From contig NZ_JAUFQQ010000003.1 of NCBI RefSeq assembly GCF_030409845.1, positions 868,001 through 932,000 on the forward strand: a stretch of DNA of 64,000 nt, written 5' to 3'. This stretch comes from Flavobacterium branchiarum (GTDB lineage Bacteria > Bacteroidota > Bacteroidia > Flavobacteriales > Flavobacteriaceae). This document shows positions 42,733-51,719 of this stretch, in pieces. Both the position numbers and the translations under genes were made by a program. The notes beneath the pieces were generated by a model. It was not told the origin of the DNA. It was given only the letters and a program-made list of their open reading frames with translations, and did no database searches. Numbering within the stretch: position 1 is the first letter of the stretch; each line of letters opens with the position of its first letter.

Positions 42733-43368
42733 TTATTGCCATTTTTCCCCTTTGGATTTTTCTTTATCCATTAATTCTTTTATCTTTTTTTCCTGCCAGT
42801 CTTTTGCAAAAACAGGAAAGGCATTAAAAACTTTTAAACCATGAATTACAACTCCCAATCCCCACCACAATAAAGGCCAGTAAAACCACAGATGTTCGGG
42901 AGAGTAAACCAAATTAATAAAAAGTAAAAATAGATTAACTATTATATAAGAGATGAGGTTGCCGTAAAAGCCTTTAATGTTTTCTATAGTCTTTTTTGCT
43001 TCAAGATAGCGATCATCATATTTACTATAATAGGTCTCCTCTGAACGGGGACTTTTTATAGATTGTTTTTTTTCTAGAATAGAATTCAATTTCTGTTCTT
43101 CCCATTTTATTCCAAACATTTTATAAGAAAGAAATAAATCAACCGCCAATGATAGAAATACAATTGTCCATATTGTCATTACAAAACCATTGATAAATTT
43201 AAAAGGGAAAAAATCAAATCGTATTCCAGCATATACTTTTAAAAAGTAGATTATAATACCAAGGGCATAAAAAAAGAGATGCACATAAAATCCTTTGATT
43301 TTTTTTACTTTTTTACGAGCCAGTTCACGTAGCTCATTTTTGTCAAGTTCATTTCGATATGTTTCCAT
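42733..43368 (-). CDS. Protein with two tandem 2TM domains
   Basis: A 211-aa membrane protein from the ATG at 43368 (METYRNELDKNELRELARKK), which lies 2 bp after the kinase stop codon. Each half repeats the module: KKVKKIKGFYVHLFFYALG...FGIKWEEQKLNSILE and KTIENIKGFYGNLISYIIVN...AKDWQEKKIKELMDKE. A longer frame from TTG at 43434 would overlap the kinase gene and is less likely. It probably forms four membrane helices and works with the kinase; no catalytic residue is seen. Confidence 0.85.
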   Translation of the reverse strand: METYRNELDKNELRELARKKVKKIKGFYVHLFFYALGIIIYFLKVYAGIRFDFFPFKFINGFVMTIWTIVFLSLAVDLFLSYKMFGIKWEEQKLNSILEKKQSIKSPRSEETYYSKYDDRYLEAKKTIENIKGFYGNLISYIIVNLFLLFINLVYSPEHLWFYWPLLWWGLGVVIHGLKVFNAFPVFAKDWQEKKIKELMDKEKSKGEKWQ

Positions 43369-43370
43369 GA

Positions 43371-44705
43371 CTATTTCCAATTTTGTTTGTTCTCTTCTTT
43401 TCTTAGGATTTCCTGAATTTTTCTTTCTTCCCAATTTGAGCTATATCCAAATACTTTAAAAGCATGCATCGCTAATCCAAAACCCCATCCTAAAGCAGAA
43501 AACCAAAACCATTGAAATCCAGGTGAGAATTTTAAATTGATGAAAACTAAAAATGGTACTACACAGCAATATGAAATCAAATTTCCATAAAAACCTTTAA
43601 GCTCTTCTACTCGTTTTTTTGCTCTATAATAAGCAGTATTTTCATTATAATCAGTTGTTGTTTCCATGACACTAATTTGTTTAGTTAAAATAGGTATTTT
43701 GACAGTAAATGTTGATGCATTTTGCTCAATCAACACCTTTCTATTGGTGATAATACCGTAGCGACTTACTATATTTTGTAGTCCTACACCTTGACGATCT
43801 TGCAATACTTCTTTTTTCTGAAAATCATTTTGAACTGCTAAATAATCTCCTTTGATAAATATTCGAATATGAAGTGGTTTTTGTTCACTGACCACATTGT
43901 GCTTTACCGTGTTTTCAAGTAAAAGCTGCAATGATAGCGGTACTACTTTTGCTTCTGGATTGATGCCTTCAGTTGGTAATTCGTAGAATAAACTATTTTC
44001 GAAACGCATTTTTAATAAATTCATATACGTTTTAGCAAAAGCTAATTCATCTTCAACCGATACAAGTTCTTTGTCTTTTTGTTCTAAGACATAGCGATAA
44101 ATTTTAGACAATGAAGTTGTGAATCGTTGTGCATTTTCAGGATTCTCTTCGATCAATGAACTTAGTACATTCAAGCTATTAAATAGGAAATGTGGATCAA
44201 TCTGATTTTTTAAAGTTTCAAATTTAGCCGAAGCAGTTCCAGCAATTATTTTTTGTTCCTTAACTCGGTTCTCGTTATATACTTTATAAAAGTGTAAAGC
44301 ATGAAATACGGCTAATACAATAAAAGTAATAATAGCAGATTCTATGTAATTCGCAGCATCTTCCTTAGCTAAAAACTCCGTTATTGGTTCTTTGTCTATA
44401 ACAACTTTTAAAAAAACACGAAGTATAAATATGGCTATTATCGAACAGAAAAAAGAACTGATAAAGCCAATGATTATGCGCTTTAATGAATAAGGATTGG
44501 CTTTAAATACGTTGTCTAAAAAAGCAAATAATGAAGCATTAACAATATATAATGTCGTGCTGTATAACATGCAGTATAAAAAAGCAGTAAATAAATTGGG
44601 AGTAAACACTTCAGTTCCAAATGATATAAATTTAATCAAGAAGGATACAAGAAAGATTATTACACCAATAAATAAGGCTTTAACTATATGTGGTTTTAAA
44701 TGCAT
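43371..44705 (-). CDS. LytS-like sensor histidine kinase with C-terminal 2TM domain
   Basis: A 444-aa kinase from the ATG at 44705 (MHLKPHIVKALF). Four membrane helices (about 8-30, 40-65, 80-105, 120-150) come first, then the His_kinase domain with the phosphorylated His in LKNQIDPHFLFNSLNVLSSL and an ATPase with LQLLLENTVKHN and GVGLQNIVSRYG. The last 80 residues are a 2TM domain (AKKRVEELKGFYGNLISY...NWEERKIQEIL), an unusual addition behind the ATPase. The kinase should phosphorylate the LytTR regulator of the same operon. A TTG-initiated longer frame at 44765 was not chosen as it overlaps the preceding gene. Confidence 0.92.
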   Translation of the reverse strand: MHLKPHIVKALFIGVIIFLVSFLIKFISFGTEVFTPNLFTAFLYCMLYSTTLYIVNASLFAFLDNVFKANPYSLKRIIIGFISSFFCSIIAIFILRVFLKVVIDKEPITEFLAKEDAANYIESAIITFIVLAVFHALHFYKVYNENRVKEQKIIAGTASAKFETLKNQIDPHFLFNSLNVLSSLIEENPENAQRFTTSLSKIYRYVLEQKDKELVSVEDELAFAKTYMNLLKMRFENSLFYELPTEGINPEAKVVPLSLQLLLENTVKHNVVSEQKPLHIRIFIKGDYLAVQNDFQKKEVLQDRQGVGLQNIVSRYGIITNRKVLIEQNASTFTVKIPILTKQISVMETTTDYNENTAYYRAKKRVEELKGFYGNLISYCCVVPFLVFINLKFSPGFQWFWFSALGWGFGLAMHAFKVFGYSSNWEERKIQEILRKEENKQNWK

Positions 44706-44739
44706 TATTTGATTTTTAGAGATTATTAGTTTTAAACGA

Positions 44740-45360
44740 TTATTTACAAGTCTTTTGGACTTCAAGAGCCCTTTCTAGTCCCCATTTTGGAGAAAAAGGA
44801 GTTTCAGGTTTAAAAGTAGCAAAAAGACCAATAGCTTTATCAACTTCTGCACACAAAGGTTTAGTATCGATTCCTGTCCATTTAGCACCACCCAATTGAA
44901 AATCAGCTTTACCAAAAACAGCCCTAGGATTGTCAGGAGCTAAAGCCTCGGCCTTATCATACATTTCCATTGTTTTTGCAGAATATTTCATTCCGTTAGT
45001 CATAGGGTCAGCTACAACCCAGGCAGTATAAATTAAAGCTTGTAGCACATAAAGTTCAGCATTATTAGAATCTTTCGCCATTTCAACATTCAATGCATTT
45101 TGAGCTTTATTGAGTAGTAAATCTATTTGTGTTTTGTCTTGCGTTTTAAAAGCTGATGTTGTATTTACCAAAGCAACATAATAATTAGGTAACCAGCTAG
45201 TTTTTTCAGCAGCGGCAATTCTTTCAAATAAATCAGATGCTTCCGTATTTTTTCCTTCTTTCCAAAGCCCAAAAGCTTTTCCCATTCCTTGTTCAAATTG
45301 TGTCTGTGCAGATAAAAGGCTGCAAATAAATAACGTGATTGCTGTAATTAATCGTATCAT
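44740..45360 (-). CDS. Secreted TPR-like protein
   Basis: A 206-aa exported protein. A signal peptide spans about 1-18 (cleaved after LLSAQ). The rest is helical with TPR-like pairs (MGKAFGLWKEGKNTEASDLFERIAAAE, AELYVLQALIYTAWVVADP, KTMEMYDKAEALAPDNPRAVFGKADFQLGG). Similar proteins are common in Flavobacteria with no known function. It is the first gene of the operon and ends 34 bp before the kinase start, so it may have a part in signal input in the periplasm. This is inference from position only. Confidence 0.8.
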   Translation of the reverse strand: MIRLITAITLFICSLLSAQTQFEQGMGKAFGLWKEGKNTEASDLFERIAAAEKTSWLPNYYVALVNTTSAFKTQDKTQIDLLLNKAQNALNVEMAKDSNNAELYVLQALIYTAWVVADPMTNGMKYSAKTMEMYDKAEALAPDNPRAVFGKADFQLGGAKWTGIDTKPLCAEVDKAIGLFATFKPETPFSPKWGLERALEVQKTCK

Positions 45361-45499
45361 GATTTCTTGTTTAAGGTTTAGTTATTTTTTGATGATTGAA
45401 ACGCTAGTTAATTTATACTTCAAAAGTATTATAGATTTTATTCTCTTTAAATTTAATGTTACTGAGTTGTTGAATTTTAGGGATGAATTGGTTTTTTTT

Positions 45500-45812
45500 T
45501 GAGGTTCAGAGTTACAGAGGTTCAAAGGTTTCCTTCTTGAGGTTCAAAGGTTCAAAGGTTCAAAGACTCTGAGGTTCTAAGTTTTTTTTTGAAGTTCAGA
45601 GTTGCAGAGGTTCAAAGGTTTCTTTTTTTTGGAAGTTCAGAGTTGCAGAGGCTCAAAGGTTCAAAGATTTTTTCAAAGGTTCCAAGACTCTAAGATTCTG
45701 AGGTTCTAAGTTTTTTTCTTAGTACCTTTTTTAGGTTATCTAGGCAAAACCTCTGTACCTTTGTACCTCTGTACCTCTGCAACTCTGAACCTTTGTGCCT
45801 TAGCAAGCACCT
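45500..45812. repeat. Heptad-periodic repeat with inverted arm downstream of the TonB receptor
   Basis: From 45500 to 45720 the sequence runs in imperfect 7-base units on the pattern GAGGTTC/AGAGTTG/CAGAGGT/TCAAAGG, broken by T-runs. From about 45748 to 45808 the complementary pattern appears (ACCTCTGTACCTTTGTACCT, CTGCAACTCTGAACCTTTGTG). The two arms could fold back on one another in RNA. Shorter relatives occur at 660-712, 12920-12950, 14080-14115, 21040-21105 and 39363-39385. It is non-coding. Confidence 0.8.
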
Positions 45813-45817
45813 CTCCT

Positions 45818-48025
45818 CTAAAGATTCTTCAACTGATTTTCATTTTTATTTTGGCTAATAGTCCAGAAGAAACCAACAAAGAAAAAGCGATCGGCAGTAG
45901 GAGTAACCGCTTGTCTGTTGTATGTTCCAGTTGCATCAGGATTTCTAGCATAATCATAGCCAAATATATTTTGAGTTCCTAAAACATTCGAAACAGAGAA
46001 GTATAAAATCTTTTGAGTCGTTAATAAATAAGCCCAGCTAAGACTCAAGCTATTATATGATTTTGTTTTTCCATTCATGAATTTTGTTTCATTTGGGTTG
46101 TTGTAAGGTCTTCCGGTGCTAAAACTGTTTGTTAAGCTAATTTGAGATTTCCAATCAGTAAGAAAATATTTGGTCACCACAGATAAAGTTTGGTCAGCAA
46201 CAAAATCGGGAGTTGCGCTAGTTGGGAAATTTTTATAATCCCTTTCCGTGTCAATATAAGAATATGAAATCCAGTATTCTAGATTTTTGTATAATTTGCT
46301 GTCTCTCCAAAAAAGATCTAATCCCTTAGCATATCCAGAACCATTGTTACTGAAAACAGAATTATATTGAATAGTTTGAGTGTCATATTTTACGAGATTG
46401 CTGTAATCTTTGTAATACGCTTCAGCTCTAAAAGTGCGTCCCGTTTTATTGTATTGAAAGTTTAAAATGTAATGAGCTGCTTTTTCACTTTCAAACTGAT
46501 GGTATTTTGAATATTTAATGTAATCCACAACAGGAGTTTGTGTAAAGTCTCCGTAAGCAAGTGAAAACTGGCTATTTTTTGCCACTTTGTATGCCAATGA
46601 AACTCTTGGTGCTAAAGTAGATTCATCTAACAAATTGTTATAAGAACCTCTAAGTCCAACTTTCGCAGCTAGTTTACTAGAAAACAAAAATTCAGTTTCG
46701 GCATAAACGGCACCAATATTCGAATCGTAACCATTATTGATAGTTGAAGTTAAATTGTCCTGAAAATCTTCGCTATACTTTGTAACGAAATAATCGGCTC
46801 CAAAAGATAATTTTATTTTGTTCGAAAGACTTTTTCTTAGTTTTAATTTAAGATGAGCTGCGTTTTCATCATCATTGATATTAGCCACATCAATATCCTT
46901 TTTATTGTTGCTATATCCATAACTCAATCCTGAGGTAATTTGCCAGTTACTACCAAAAGTTCCATTATAAACCGTGTTTAGGTAGAAATTATTATTAACT
47001 AAATTCACTCGAATTGGATTTTCGAAATTTATATTTTTCTGATTAAGATCTATTTTAGACGTATCAAAAGCAGCATATAATTTTAAAATACCATTATTAA
47101 AATGATAGCGATATACACTTTCACCAGATAGGGATTGATAAGGTCTGTTCCAATCAACATCTTGTTTTATTACAGCCTGATAAGGAGCTAGATTGATATA
47201 ACTAACATTTACACTCAACGAACTTTTTTTCCATTTTTGAGTATTTCCAACTCCCAATCCTACCGTCATCATAGCAATATCAGTTTTATTTTGGTCTGGT
47301 TCGTCTTGGGTATTTAATAATAGTACACTAGACAAAGCCTCTCCGTATTCAGCCGAATAACCTCCTGTAGAAAAAGCGATTCCACTAAATAAGAAAGGAG
47401 AAAAACGACCGCGAGTAGGTAAATTTTGCACAGATGCACCATAAGGTTGGGAAACACGAATACCATCTACAAATGTTTGGGTTTCGCTTGCTTCGCCACC
47501 ACGAACGAACAAACGCCCATCTTCTCCGACATTTTGAGTTCCGGGTAAAGTTTGTAATGCAGCAATGATATTCCCAGCAGATCCAGCAGTAGTAACAATG
47601 TCCAAAGGTTTTAAAACAGAAACCCTAGCCTTATCTCCAGATTCCATAGTTCCTGCAGTGATAACAACAGCGTCTAATGAGTTTACATTTTCTTTAAGTT
47701 TGATCGTTTGATTTTTATAATTGGCAACATCTATTGATGTGGTTGACGTTTCATAAATTAAAAAACTCACGATTAAGATCTGATTTCCTTTAGTTTCAGT
47801 AGTAAAAGAAAATTCCCCATTTTCTGCACTTGTAGCCCCATCATAAGTGCCATCTATATAAATGTTAGCACCAGCAATTGGCTTTCCTTTTGTATCTACT
47901 ACTTTTCCCGAAAGAGTATTTTGAGCAAATAGTATCGAGCTCAGTAGTAAAAAAGCTATTATGAAAAACGATTGTTTTTTTAATGGAAACTCGTTTTTAC
48001 TTAATTCTTGAAACTTGGTTTTCAT
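45818..48025 (-). CDS. TonB-dependent outer membrane receptor with carboxypeptidase-like N-terminal domain
   Basis: A 735-aa outer-membrane protein. A signal peptide spans about 18-35 (cleaved after SSILFAQ), followed by a CarboxypepD_reg-like domain (about 37-120, LSGKVVDTKGKPIAGANIYIDGTYDGATSAENGEFSF), a plug (GSAGNIIAALQTLPGTQNVGEDGRLFVRGGEASETQTFVDGI) and a 22-strand-type barrel. The barrel end lacks a plain terminal Phe but ends in QLKNL after FFVGFFWTIS. It takes up an unknown ligand; no SusD partner or iron gene is adjacent. The first 17 residues before the hydrophobic stretch are long and charged, so a later start is conceivable. Confidence 0.92.
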   Translation of the reverse strand: MKTKFQELSKNEFPLKKQSFFIIAFLLLSSILFAQNTLSGKVVDTKGKPIAGANIYIDGTYDGATSAENGEFSFTTETKGNQILIVSFLIYETSTTSIDVANYKNQTIKLKENVNSLDAVVITAGTMESGDKARVSVLKPLDIVTTAGSAGNIIAALQTLPGTQNVGEDGRLFVRGGEASETQTFVDGIRVSQPYGASVQNLPTRGRFSPFLFSGIAFSTGGYSAEYGEALSSVLLLNTQDEPDQNKTDIAMMTVGLGVGNTQKWKKSSLSVNVSYINLAPYQAVIKQDVDWNRPYQSLSGESVYRYHFNNGILKLYAAFDTSKIDLNQKNINFENPIRVNLVNNNFYLNTVYNGTFGSNWQITSGLSYGYSNNKKDIDVANINDDENAAHLKLKLRKSLSNKIKLSFGADYFVTKYSEDFQDNLTSTINNGYDSNIGAVYAETEFLFSSKLAAKVGLRGSYNNLLDESTLAPRVSLAYKVAKNSQFSLAYGDFTQTPVVDYIKYSKYHQFESEKAAHYILNFQYNKTGRTFRAEAYYKDYSNLVKYDTQTIQYNSVFSNNGSGYAKGLDLFWRDSKLYKNLEYWISYSYIDTERDYKNFPTSATPDFVADQTLSVVTKYFLTDWKSQISLTNSFSTGRPYNNPNETKFMNGKTKSYNSLSLSWAYLLTTQKILYFSVSNVLGTQNIFGYDYARNPDATGTYNRQAVTPTADRFFFVGFFWTISQNKNENQLKNL

Positions 48026-48164
48026 GTTTTTTGATTTTGATAGAACAAAAGTATTTTAACAGTTTTAGTTAAAAAATATTAAATAACCCAATTGTGGAAT
48101 TTCAAGGACGAGTTGTAAAATACTTATTTGTATCTTAGCTTCTGTGTTTTAAAAATGATTTATT

Positions 48165-48623
48165 ATGTCAGAAAATAGAAGAATTTCGAATCTATATCAA
48201 TCCATTTACAATGGAAATCCGTGGCTAGAAGTTACGTTAATAAATACGTTAAAAGATGTAAGTGCAGGGCAAGCGTATAAGAAGGTAAATCCTAATTTAA
48301 ATACGATTTGGGAAATTACCAATCATCTTATACAATGGAGAAGAAATATTTTGAAACGCGTAGAGGGAGAAACCATCACGACGCCTGATCATAATTATTT
48401 TGTGCCTGTCCTAGATTCATCTGAAGCAGCTTGGGAGCAATCACTTCAAAATTTGGCAAAATCACAAGAAGCATGGAATTCTTTTTTTGAAAATTTCGAT
48501 GATGCCGATTTAGATAAAATATATGTTAATAACGGACATACCTATTATGAACATATCCACGGAATTATCCAACACGATATTTATCATTTAGGACAAATTG
48601 TTATTCTTAAAAAGTTACTTTAA
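48165..48623 (+). CDS. DinB-family putative metal-dependent hydrolase
   Basis: A 152-aa four-helix-bundle protein of the DinB/YfiT superfamily. The three metal His positions are recognisable: ITNHLIQWRRN (about 44-54), YEHIHGIIQHDIYHLGQIVILKK near the C-terminus. Family members bind a divalent metal and some act as thiol transferases for bacillithiol or similar; the function here is unknown. It starts a plus-strand run of small metabolic genes and a TATCTTAG -7-like stretch lies about 35 bp upstream. Confidence 0.85.
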   Translation: MSENRRISNLYQSIYNGNPWLEVTLINTLKDVSAGQAYKKVNPNLNTIWEITNHLIQWRRNILKRVEGETITTPDHNYFVPVLDSSEAAWEQSLQNLAKSQEAWNSFFENFDDADLDKIYVNNGHTYYEHIHGIIQHDIYHLGQIVILKKLL

Positions 48624-48663
48624 AATTTATAAAACACGTCAAGAAAAAGATATAATTACATTT

Positions 48664-49239
48664 ATGAAAACTGAAAAAGAAAAAATGATTGCAGGAGATA
48701 ACTACATAGCAGGTAGTTCAGATTTAGCAAAAGAACGTAGAAAAGCTAAAAATCTATTGCATCGTTTAAATGTTACAGAATACTGTATAACTAAAAAAGC
48801 CAAGCTAATTTTAGAAGAATTAATCCCAAATGTAGGTAAGGGATTTTATATAGAGCCACCATTTCATTGTGATTACGGATATAATATTCATTGTGGTGAC
48901 AATGTGTATTTTAACGTAAACTGTGTAGTTTTAGATTGTGGCCCAGTTACAATTGGATCGAATGTGATGTTTGCACCCAATGTTCAGATTTATACAGCTA
49001 CGCATCCGCTTGAGGCAGAATTAAGAAAAACAGTTCAAAGTACATTACCAGTTTCAATAGGAGATGATTGTTGGATAGGAGGAAACTCAGTAATATGTCC
49101 GGGAGTAACTATAGGAAATGGTTGTGTAATAGGAGCGGGATCGGTTGTAACAAAAGATATTCCAGACAATTCACTAGCAGTTGGAAATCCAGCTAAAGTA
49201 ATCCGAAAATTAAATCAAGAACCAGAAAATAATAAATAA
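48664..49239 (+). CDS. Sugar O-acetyltransferase (maltose/galactoside acetyltransferase type)
   Basis: A 191-aa acyltransferase from the ATG at 48664 (MKTEKEKMIAGDNYIAGSSD). The N-terminal Mac domain (EKMIAGDNYIAGSSDLAKERRKAKNLLHRLN) is followed by a left-handed beta-helix of hexapeptide repeats with the active-site His in TATHPLEAELR and IGDDCWIGGNSVICPGVTIGNGCVIGAGSVVTKDIP. It transfers acetyl from acetyl-CoA to a sugar hydroxyl. The longer frame from TTG at 48598 overlaps the DinB gene and is rejected. The stop overlaps the next start by one base (TAATG). Confidence 0.93.
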   Translation: MKTEKEKMIAGDNYIAGSSDLAKERRKAKNLLHRLNVTEYCITKKAKLILEELIPNVGKGFYIEPPFHCDYGYNIHCGDNVYFNVNCVVLDCGPVTIGSNVMFAPNVQIYTATHPLEAELRKTVQSTLPVSIGDDCWIGGNSVICPGVTIGNGCVIGAGSVVTKDIPDNSLAVGNPAKVIRKLNQEPENNK

Positions 49240-49628
49240 TGCTTTCATTAAATAAAGTGCATCATATTGCCATTATTTGTAGTGATTATGATAGGTCTAA
49301 AATGTTTTATACAGCCGTTTTAGGCCTAACTATAATTAGAGAAGTTTATCGTGAAGAACGCCAATCGTATAAGTTAGATTTGGCCTTAAACGGAAACTAT
49401 ATTATCGAATTATTTTCGTTTCCAAGTCCACCCGAAAGAACTTCTAGACCTGAGGCAACAGGTTTGCGACATTTGGCTTTTGAGGTATCTGATTTAGATC
49501 AAACAGTCTCATTTTTAGAGTCTAAGAATGTTGTTTGCGAAGCCATTCGGGTTGACGAATTTACAGATAAACGTTTTACTTTTATTGCAGATCCAGACGA
49601 TTTACCAATAGAGTTTTACGAGGGTTAA
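49239..49628 (+). CDS. VOC-family glyoxalase-like protein (YaeR/SMU1112c type)
   Basis: A 129-aa metal-binding vicinal-oxygen-chelate protein. Metal ligands look intact: His7/His8 (VHHIAIICSDYDRS), Glu in IELFSFPSPPERTSRPEATGLRHLAFEVSDLD with its His, and Glu near the end (IEFYEG). The length and the SRPEATGLRHLAFEV segment match the gloA2/YaeR group of unknown substrate rather than true glyoxalase I. Its ATG overlaps the acetyltransferase stop codon, so translation is coupled. Confidence 0.9.
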   Translation: MLSLNKVHHIAIICSDYDRSKMFYTAVLGLTIIREVYREERQSYKLDLALNGNYIIELFSFPSPPERTSRPEATGLRHLAFEVSDLDQTVSFLESKNVVCEAIRVDEFTDKRFTFIADPDDLPIEFYEG

Positions 49629-49695
49629 TTTCTTACTTTGCTGTTAAATAAATGTAATATTCGGGTATTTGAGAATAAATACGGCTATGTTTCTT

Positions 49696-49703
49696 TAAAT
49701 TTG
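49696..49703 (+). promoter_or_regulatory. Putative -7 element (TAAATTTG) of the ClC-type gene
   Basis: A perfect TAnnTTTG match 43 bp ahead of the ATG at 49747, with a TTTG 24 bp upstream (49668-49671) as a possible -33 element. Confidence 0.55.
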
Positions 49704-49746
49704 CAGACCACTTATGAAAAGTGAGTTTTAAAACTTCAAACTTCTG

Positions 49747-51024
49747 ATGAACAAAACAGCGAAAATTAAAAAAAACCACCAATTTATTAAATTTCAAAAA
49801 TTAGTTATTGTATCTGTTTTAATTGGTTTTCTCTCGGCATTTTTAGGGATTTCTCTCAAGAAAATAACAGAGTATTACGAAGAAATATTCTTTCACCAAG
49901 CCACAATTAATCCAATTTATTATGTTGTTTTTCCAGTTTTTGGACTTTCAATAATTTATTTTTTACGTCAATATCTATTCAAGAAAAAAGAAAATAAAGG
50001 AATCAAAGAAGTTTTCGAAAGCACACAATCAAAATCTAAAAATTTACCGATTTACAAAATACCATCACATTTCATTAATGGTTTGTTGACAGTTATTTTT
50101 GGAGGATCAACAGGAATTGAAGTTTCTACAGTTGTGGCAACGGCAACAATTGGTTCGGTGGCACATCAAAAAGAAAATATTTTTCGCCAGTATAAAACCG
50201 AATTAATCTGTGCGGGAGTTGCAGCAGGAGTTACAGCATTATTTAGTAGCCCAATTGCAGGGATTTTATTTGCAATCGAAGTAATTTCGAGAAAAGTTAC
50301 ACGAGCATTTATAATTTCGAATTTAATTGCAGTTTCTATAGCCTTTGGATTAATTACAATTTTAAATGAGGGTCCTTTATTTGCTATTACAATTACAACT
50401 TGGCATTTAAAAGCCATTCCGTATTTTATTCTTTTAGGTATTTTGGCAGGAATCAACTCTGTATATCTAACTCGTTGTGTCTTATTCTTTAAAGGACAGT
50501 TTTCGAAGATAGAAACACATTATTATAAAATCATTTTAGGTTCCATTGTATTGAGTGTTTCATTGTTTGTGTTTCCTCAACTTTATGGAGAAGGATATCA
50601 TGCAATAAAAGAAATTTTTAGTAATTCGGCTGTTCCGTTAACGCTTACCCTAGCGATTAGTTTTATTGGTATTTTAATCTTAAAACCTATAGTTACTTCT
50701 ATAACCTTAGCTTCGGGTGGTGATGGAGGTGTTTTTGCACCGAGTCTTTTTATAGGAGCTTTTTTGGGATTGTTGCTTGCATCAGTATTAAATACTTTTT
50801 TTAACGCACAGGTCATCCCGTTGAATTTTATGGTAATCGGAATGGCAGCTGTTTTAAGTGCTAGTATTCATGCTCCATTTACAGCGATTTTTTTAGTTTG
50901 TGGACTAACAAATGATTACACTTTATTTTTGCCAATATTAGTTGTTTGCTTGATTTCTAAATATACCGCAAAAATGATTTATCCACATACCGTTTATACA
51001 TTCTTACCAAGCATAGCAAAATAA
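49747..51024 (+). CDS. ClC-family chloride channel/transporter
   Basis: A 425-aa membrane protein with the ClC fold: about 16 helical segments, the GGVFAPSLFIGAFLGLL motif (about 330-346) and GITALFSSPIAGILFAIEV-like helix (about 160-178). The stretch that normally holds the gating glutamate (GREGP) reads GSTGIEVS here, so the external gate Glu is Thr. This suggests a non-gated channel-like or altered-coupling member. The ion is not defined. An HPP-type membrane protein gene follows after 7 bp, probably in the same operon. Confidence 0.9.
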   Translation: MNKTAKIKKNHQFIKFQKLVIVSVLIGFLSAFLGISLKKITEYYEEIFFHQATINPIYYVVFPVFGLSIIYFLRQYLFKKKENKGIKEVFESTQSKSKNLPIYKIPSHFINGLLTVIFGGSTGIEVSTVVATATIGSVAHQKENIFRQYKTELICAGVAAGVTALFSSPIAGILFAIEVISRKVTRAFIISNLIAVSIAFGLITILNEGPLFAITITTWHLKAIPYFILLGILAGINSVYLTRCVLFFKGQFSKIETHYYKIILGSIVLSVSLFVFPQLYGEGYHAIKEIFSNSAVPLTLTLAISFIGILILKPIVTSITLASGGDGGVFAPSLFIGAFLGLLLASVLNTFFNAQVIPLNFMVIGMAAVLSASIHAPFTAIFLVCGLTNDYTLFLPILVVCLISKYTAKMIYPHTVYTFLPSIAK

Positions 51025-51031
51025 ATAATTT

Positions 51032-51646
51032 ATGGGAGAAAACAAGATAAAGAGAAGCTATCGTAAAACGAGATACATTCTTTACAAAGAAACTTTAATC
51101 AACTCTAAAGAAATATTCTGGTCGTTTATAGGTTCTTTTGTTGGAATAGGATTAATTGCCTTTATACAAACACAACAATTTTCAGGTTCAGATTTAGTAT
51201 ATTTAATTGGATCATTTGGAGCTTCGAGTGTTTTAGTTTATGGAGAAGTTAGAAGTCCGTTTTCGCAACCTCGTAATCTTGTTGGAGGACATGTTGTTTC
51301 TGCGATTATAGGAGTTACAGTGCAACAACTAGCGCCAGATATTATCTGGATTACAGCACCTTTGGCAGTGTCGCTTTCTATTATTTGCATGCAAATAACC
51401 AAAACATTGCATCCACCAGGAGGAGCAACCGCACTTATAGCAGTAACAGGCTCTACCCAGATGAAAGAAATGGGATATTGGTATGTTATCTCACCAGTAT
51501 TAACAGGAGTTATAATATTACTTGTCGTCGCCCTAATTTTTAATAATCTTACTTCATATCGTAAATATCCGAGTCATAACAAATACCATAATACCTACCA
51601 TAAATTCAGAAAAAGGTTAAGTAAAAAAACAACTTTAGATACTTAA
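51032..51646 (+). CDS. HPP-family membrane protein
   Basis: A 204-aa membrane protein with four helices of the HPP family, named for the conserved HPP in KTLHPPGGATALIAVTG (about 131-146). Other marks are FGASSVLVYGEVRSPFSQPRNLVGGHVVSAIIG. Some members move nitrite; the function here is unproven. It follows the ClC-type gene by 7 bp. The last 30 residues are basic and soluble. Confidence 0.9.
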   Translation: MGENKIKRSYRKTRYILYKETLINSKEIFWSFIGSFVGIGLIAFIQTQQFSGSDLVYLIGSFGASSVLVYGEVRSPFSQPRNLVGGHVVSAIIGVTVQQLAPDIIWITAPLAVSLSIICMQITKTLHPPGGATALIAVTGSTQMKEMGYWYVISPVLTGVIILLVVALIFNNLTSYRKYPSHNKYHNTYHKFRKRLSKKTTLDT

Positions 51647-51671
51647 TTCGGCATCGTTAATAACTATTTAT

Positions 51672-51712
51672 TGTTAAATAATAACAGCGAAAATATAACT
51701 TCCGTAATTTTG
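51672..51712 (+). promoter_or_regulatory. umuDC promoter with TGTTA-N5-TAACA palindrome
   Basis: TGTTA (51672-51676) and TAACA (51682-51686) form an inverted repeat that could be a LexA-type box. A TAATTTTG -7 element (51705-51712) ends only 8 bp before the ATG at 51720, so the transcript must be leaderless or nearly so. Confidence 0.55.
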
Positions 51713-51719
51713 CAGAACT

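Noticed and set aside
44706..44765. Extension of the histidine kinase to a TTG at 44765
   Set aside because: It would overlap the end of the upstream secreted-protein gene, and the ATG at 44705 leads directly into the first membrane helix.
48598..48663. Extension of the acetyltransferase to a TTG at 48598
   Set aside because: It overlaps the DinB gene end, and the Mac-domain N-terminus starts at the ATG at 48664.
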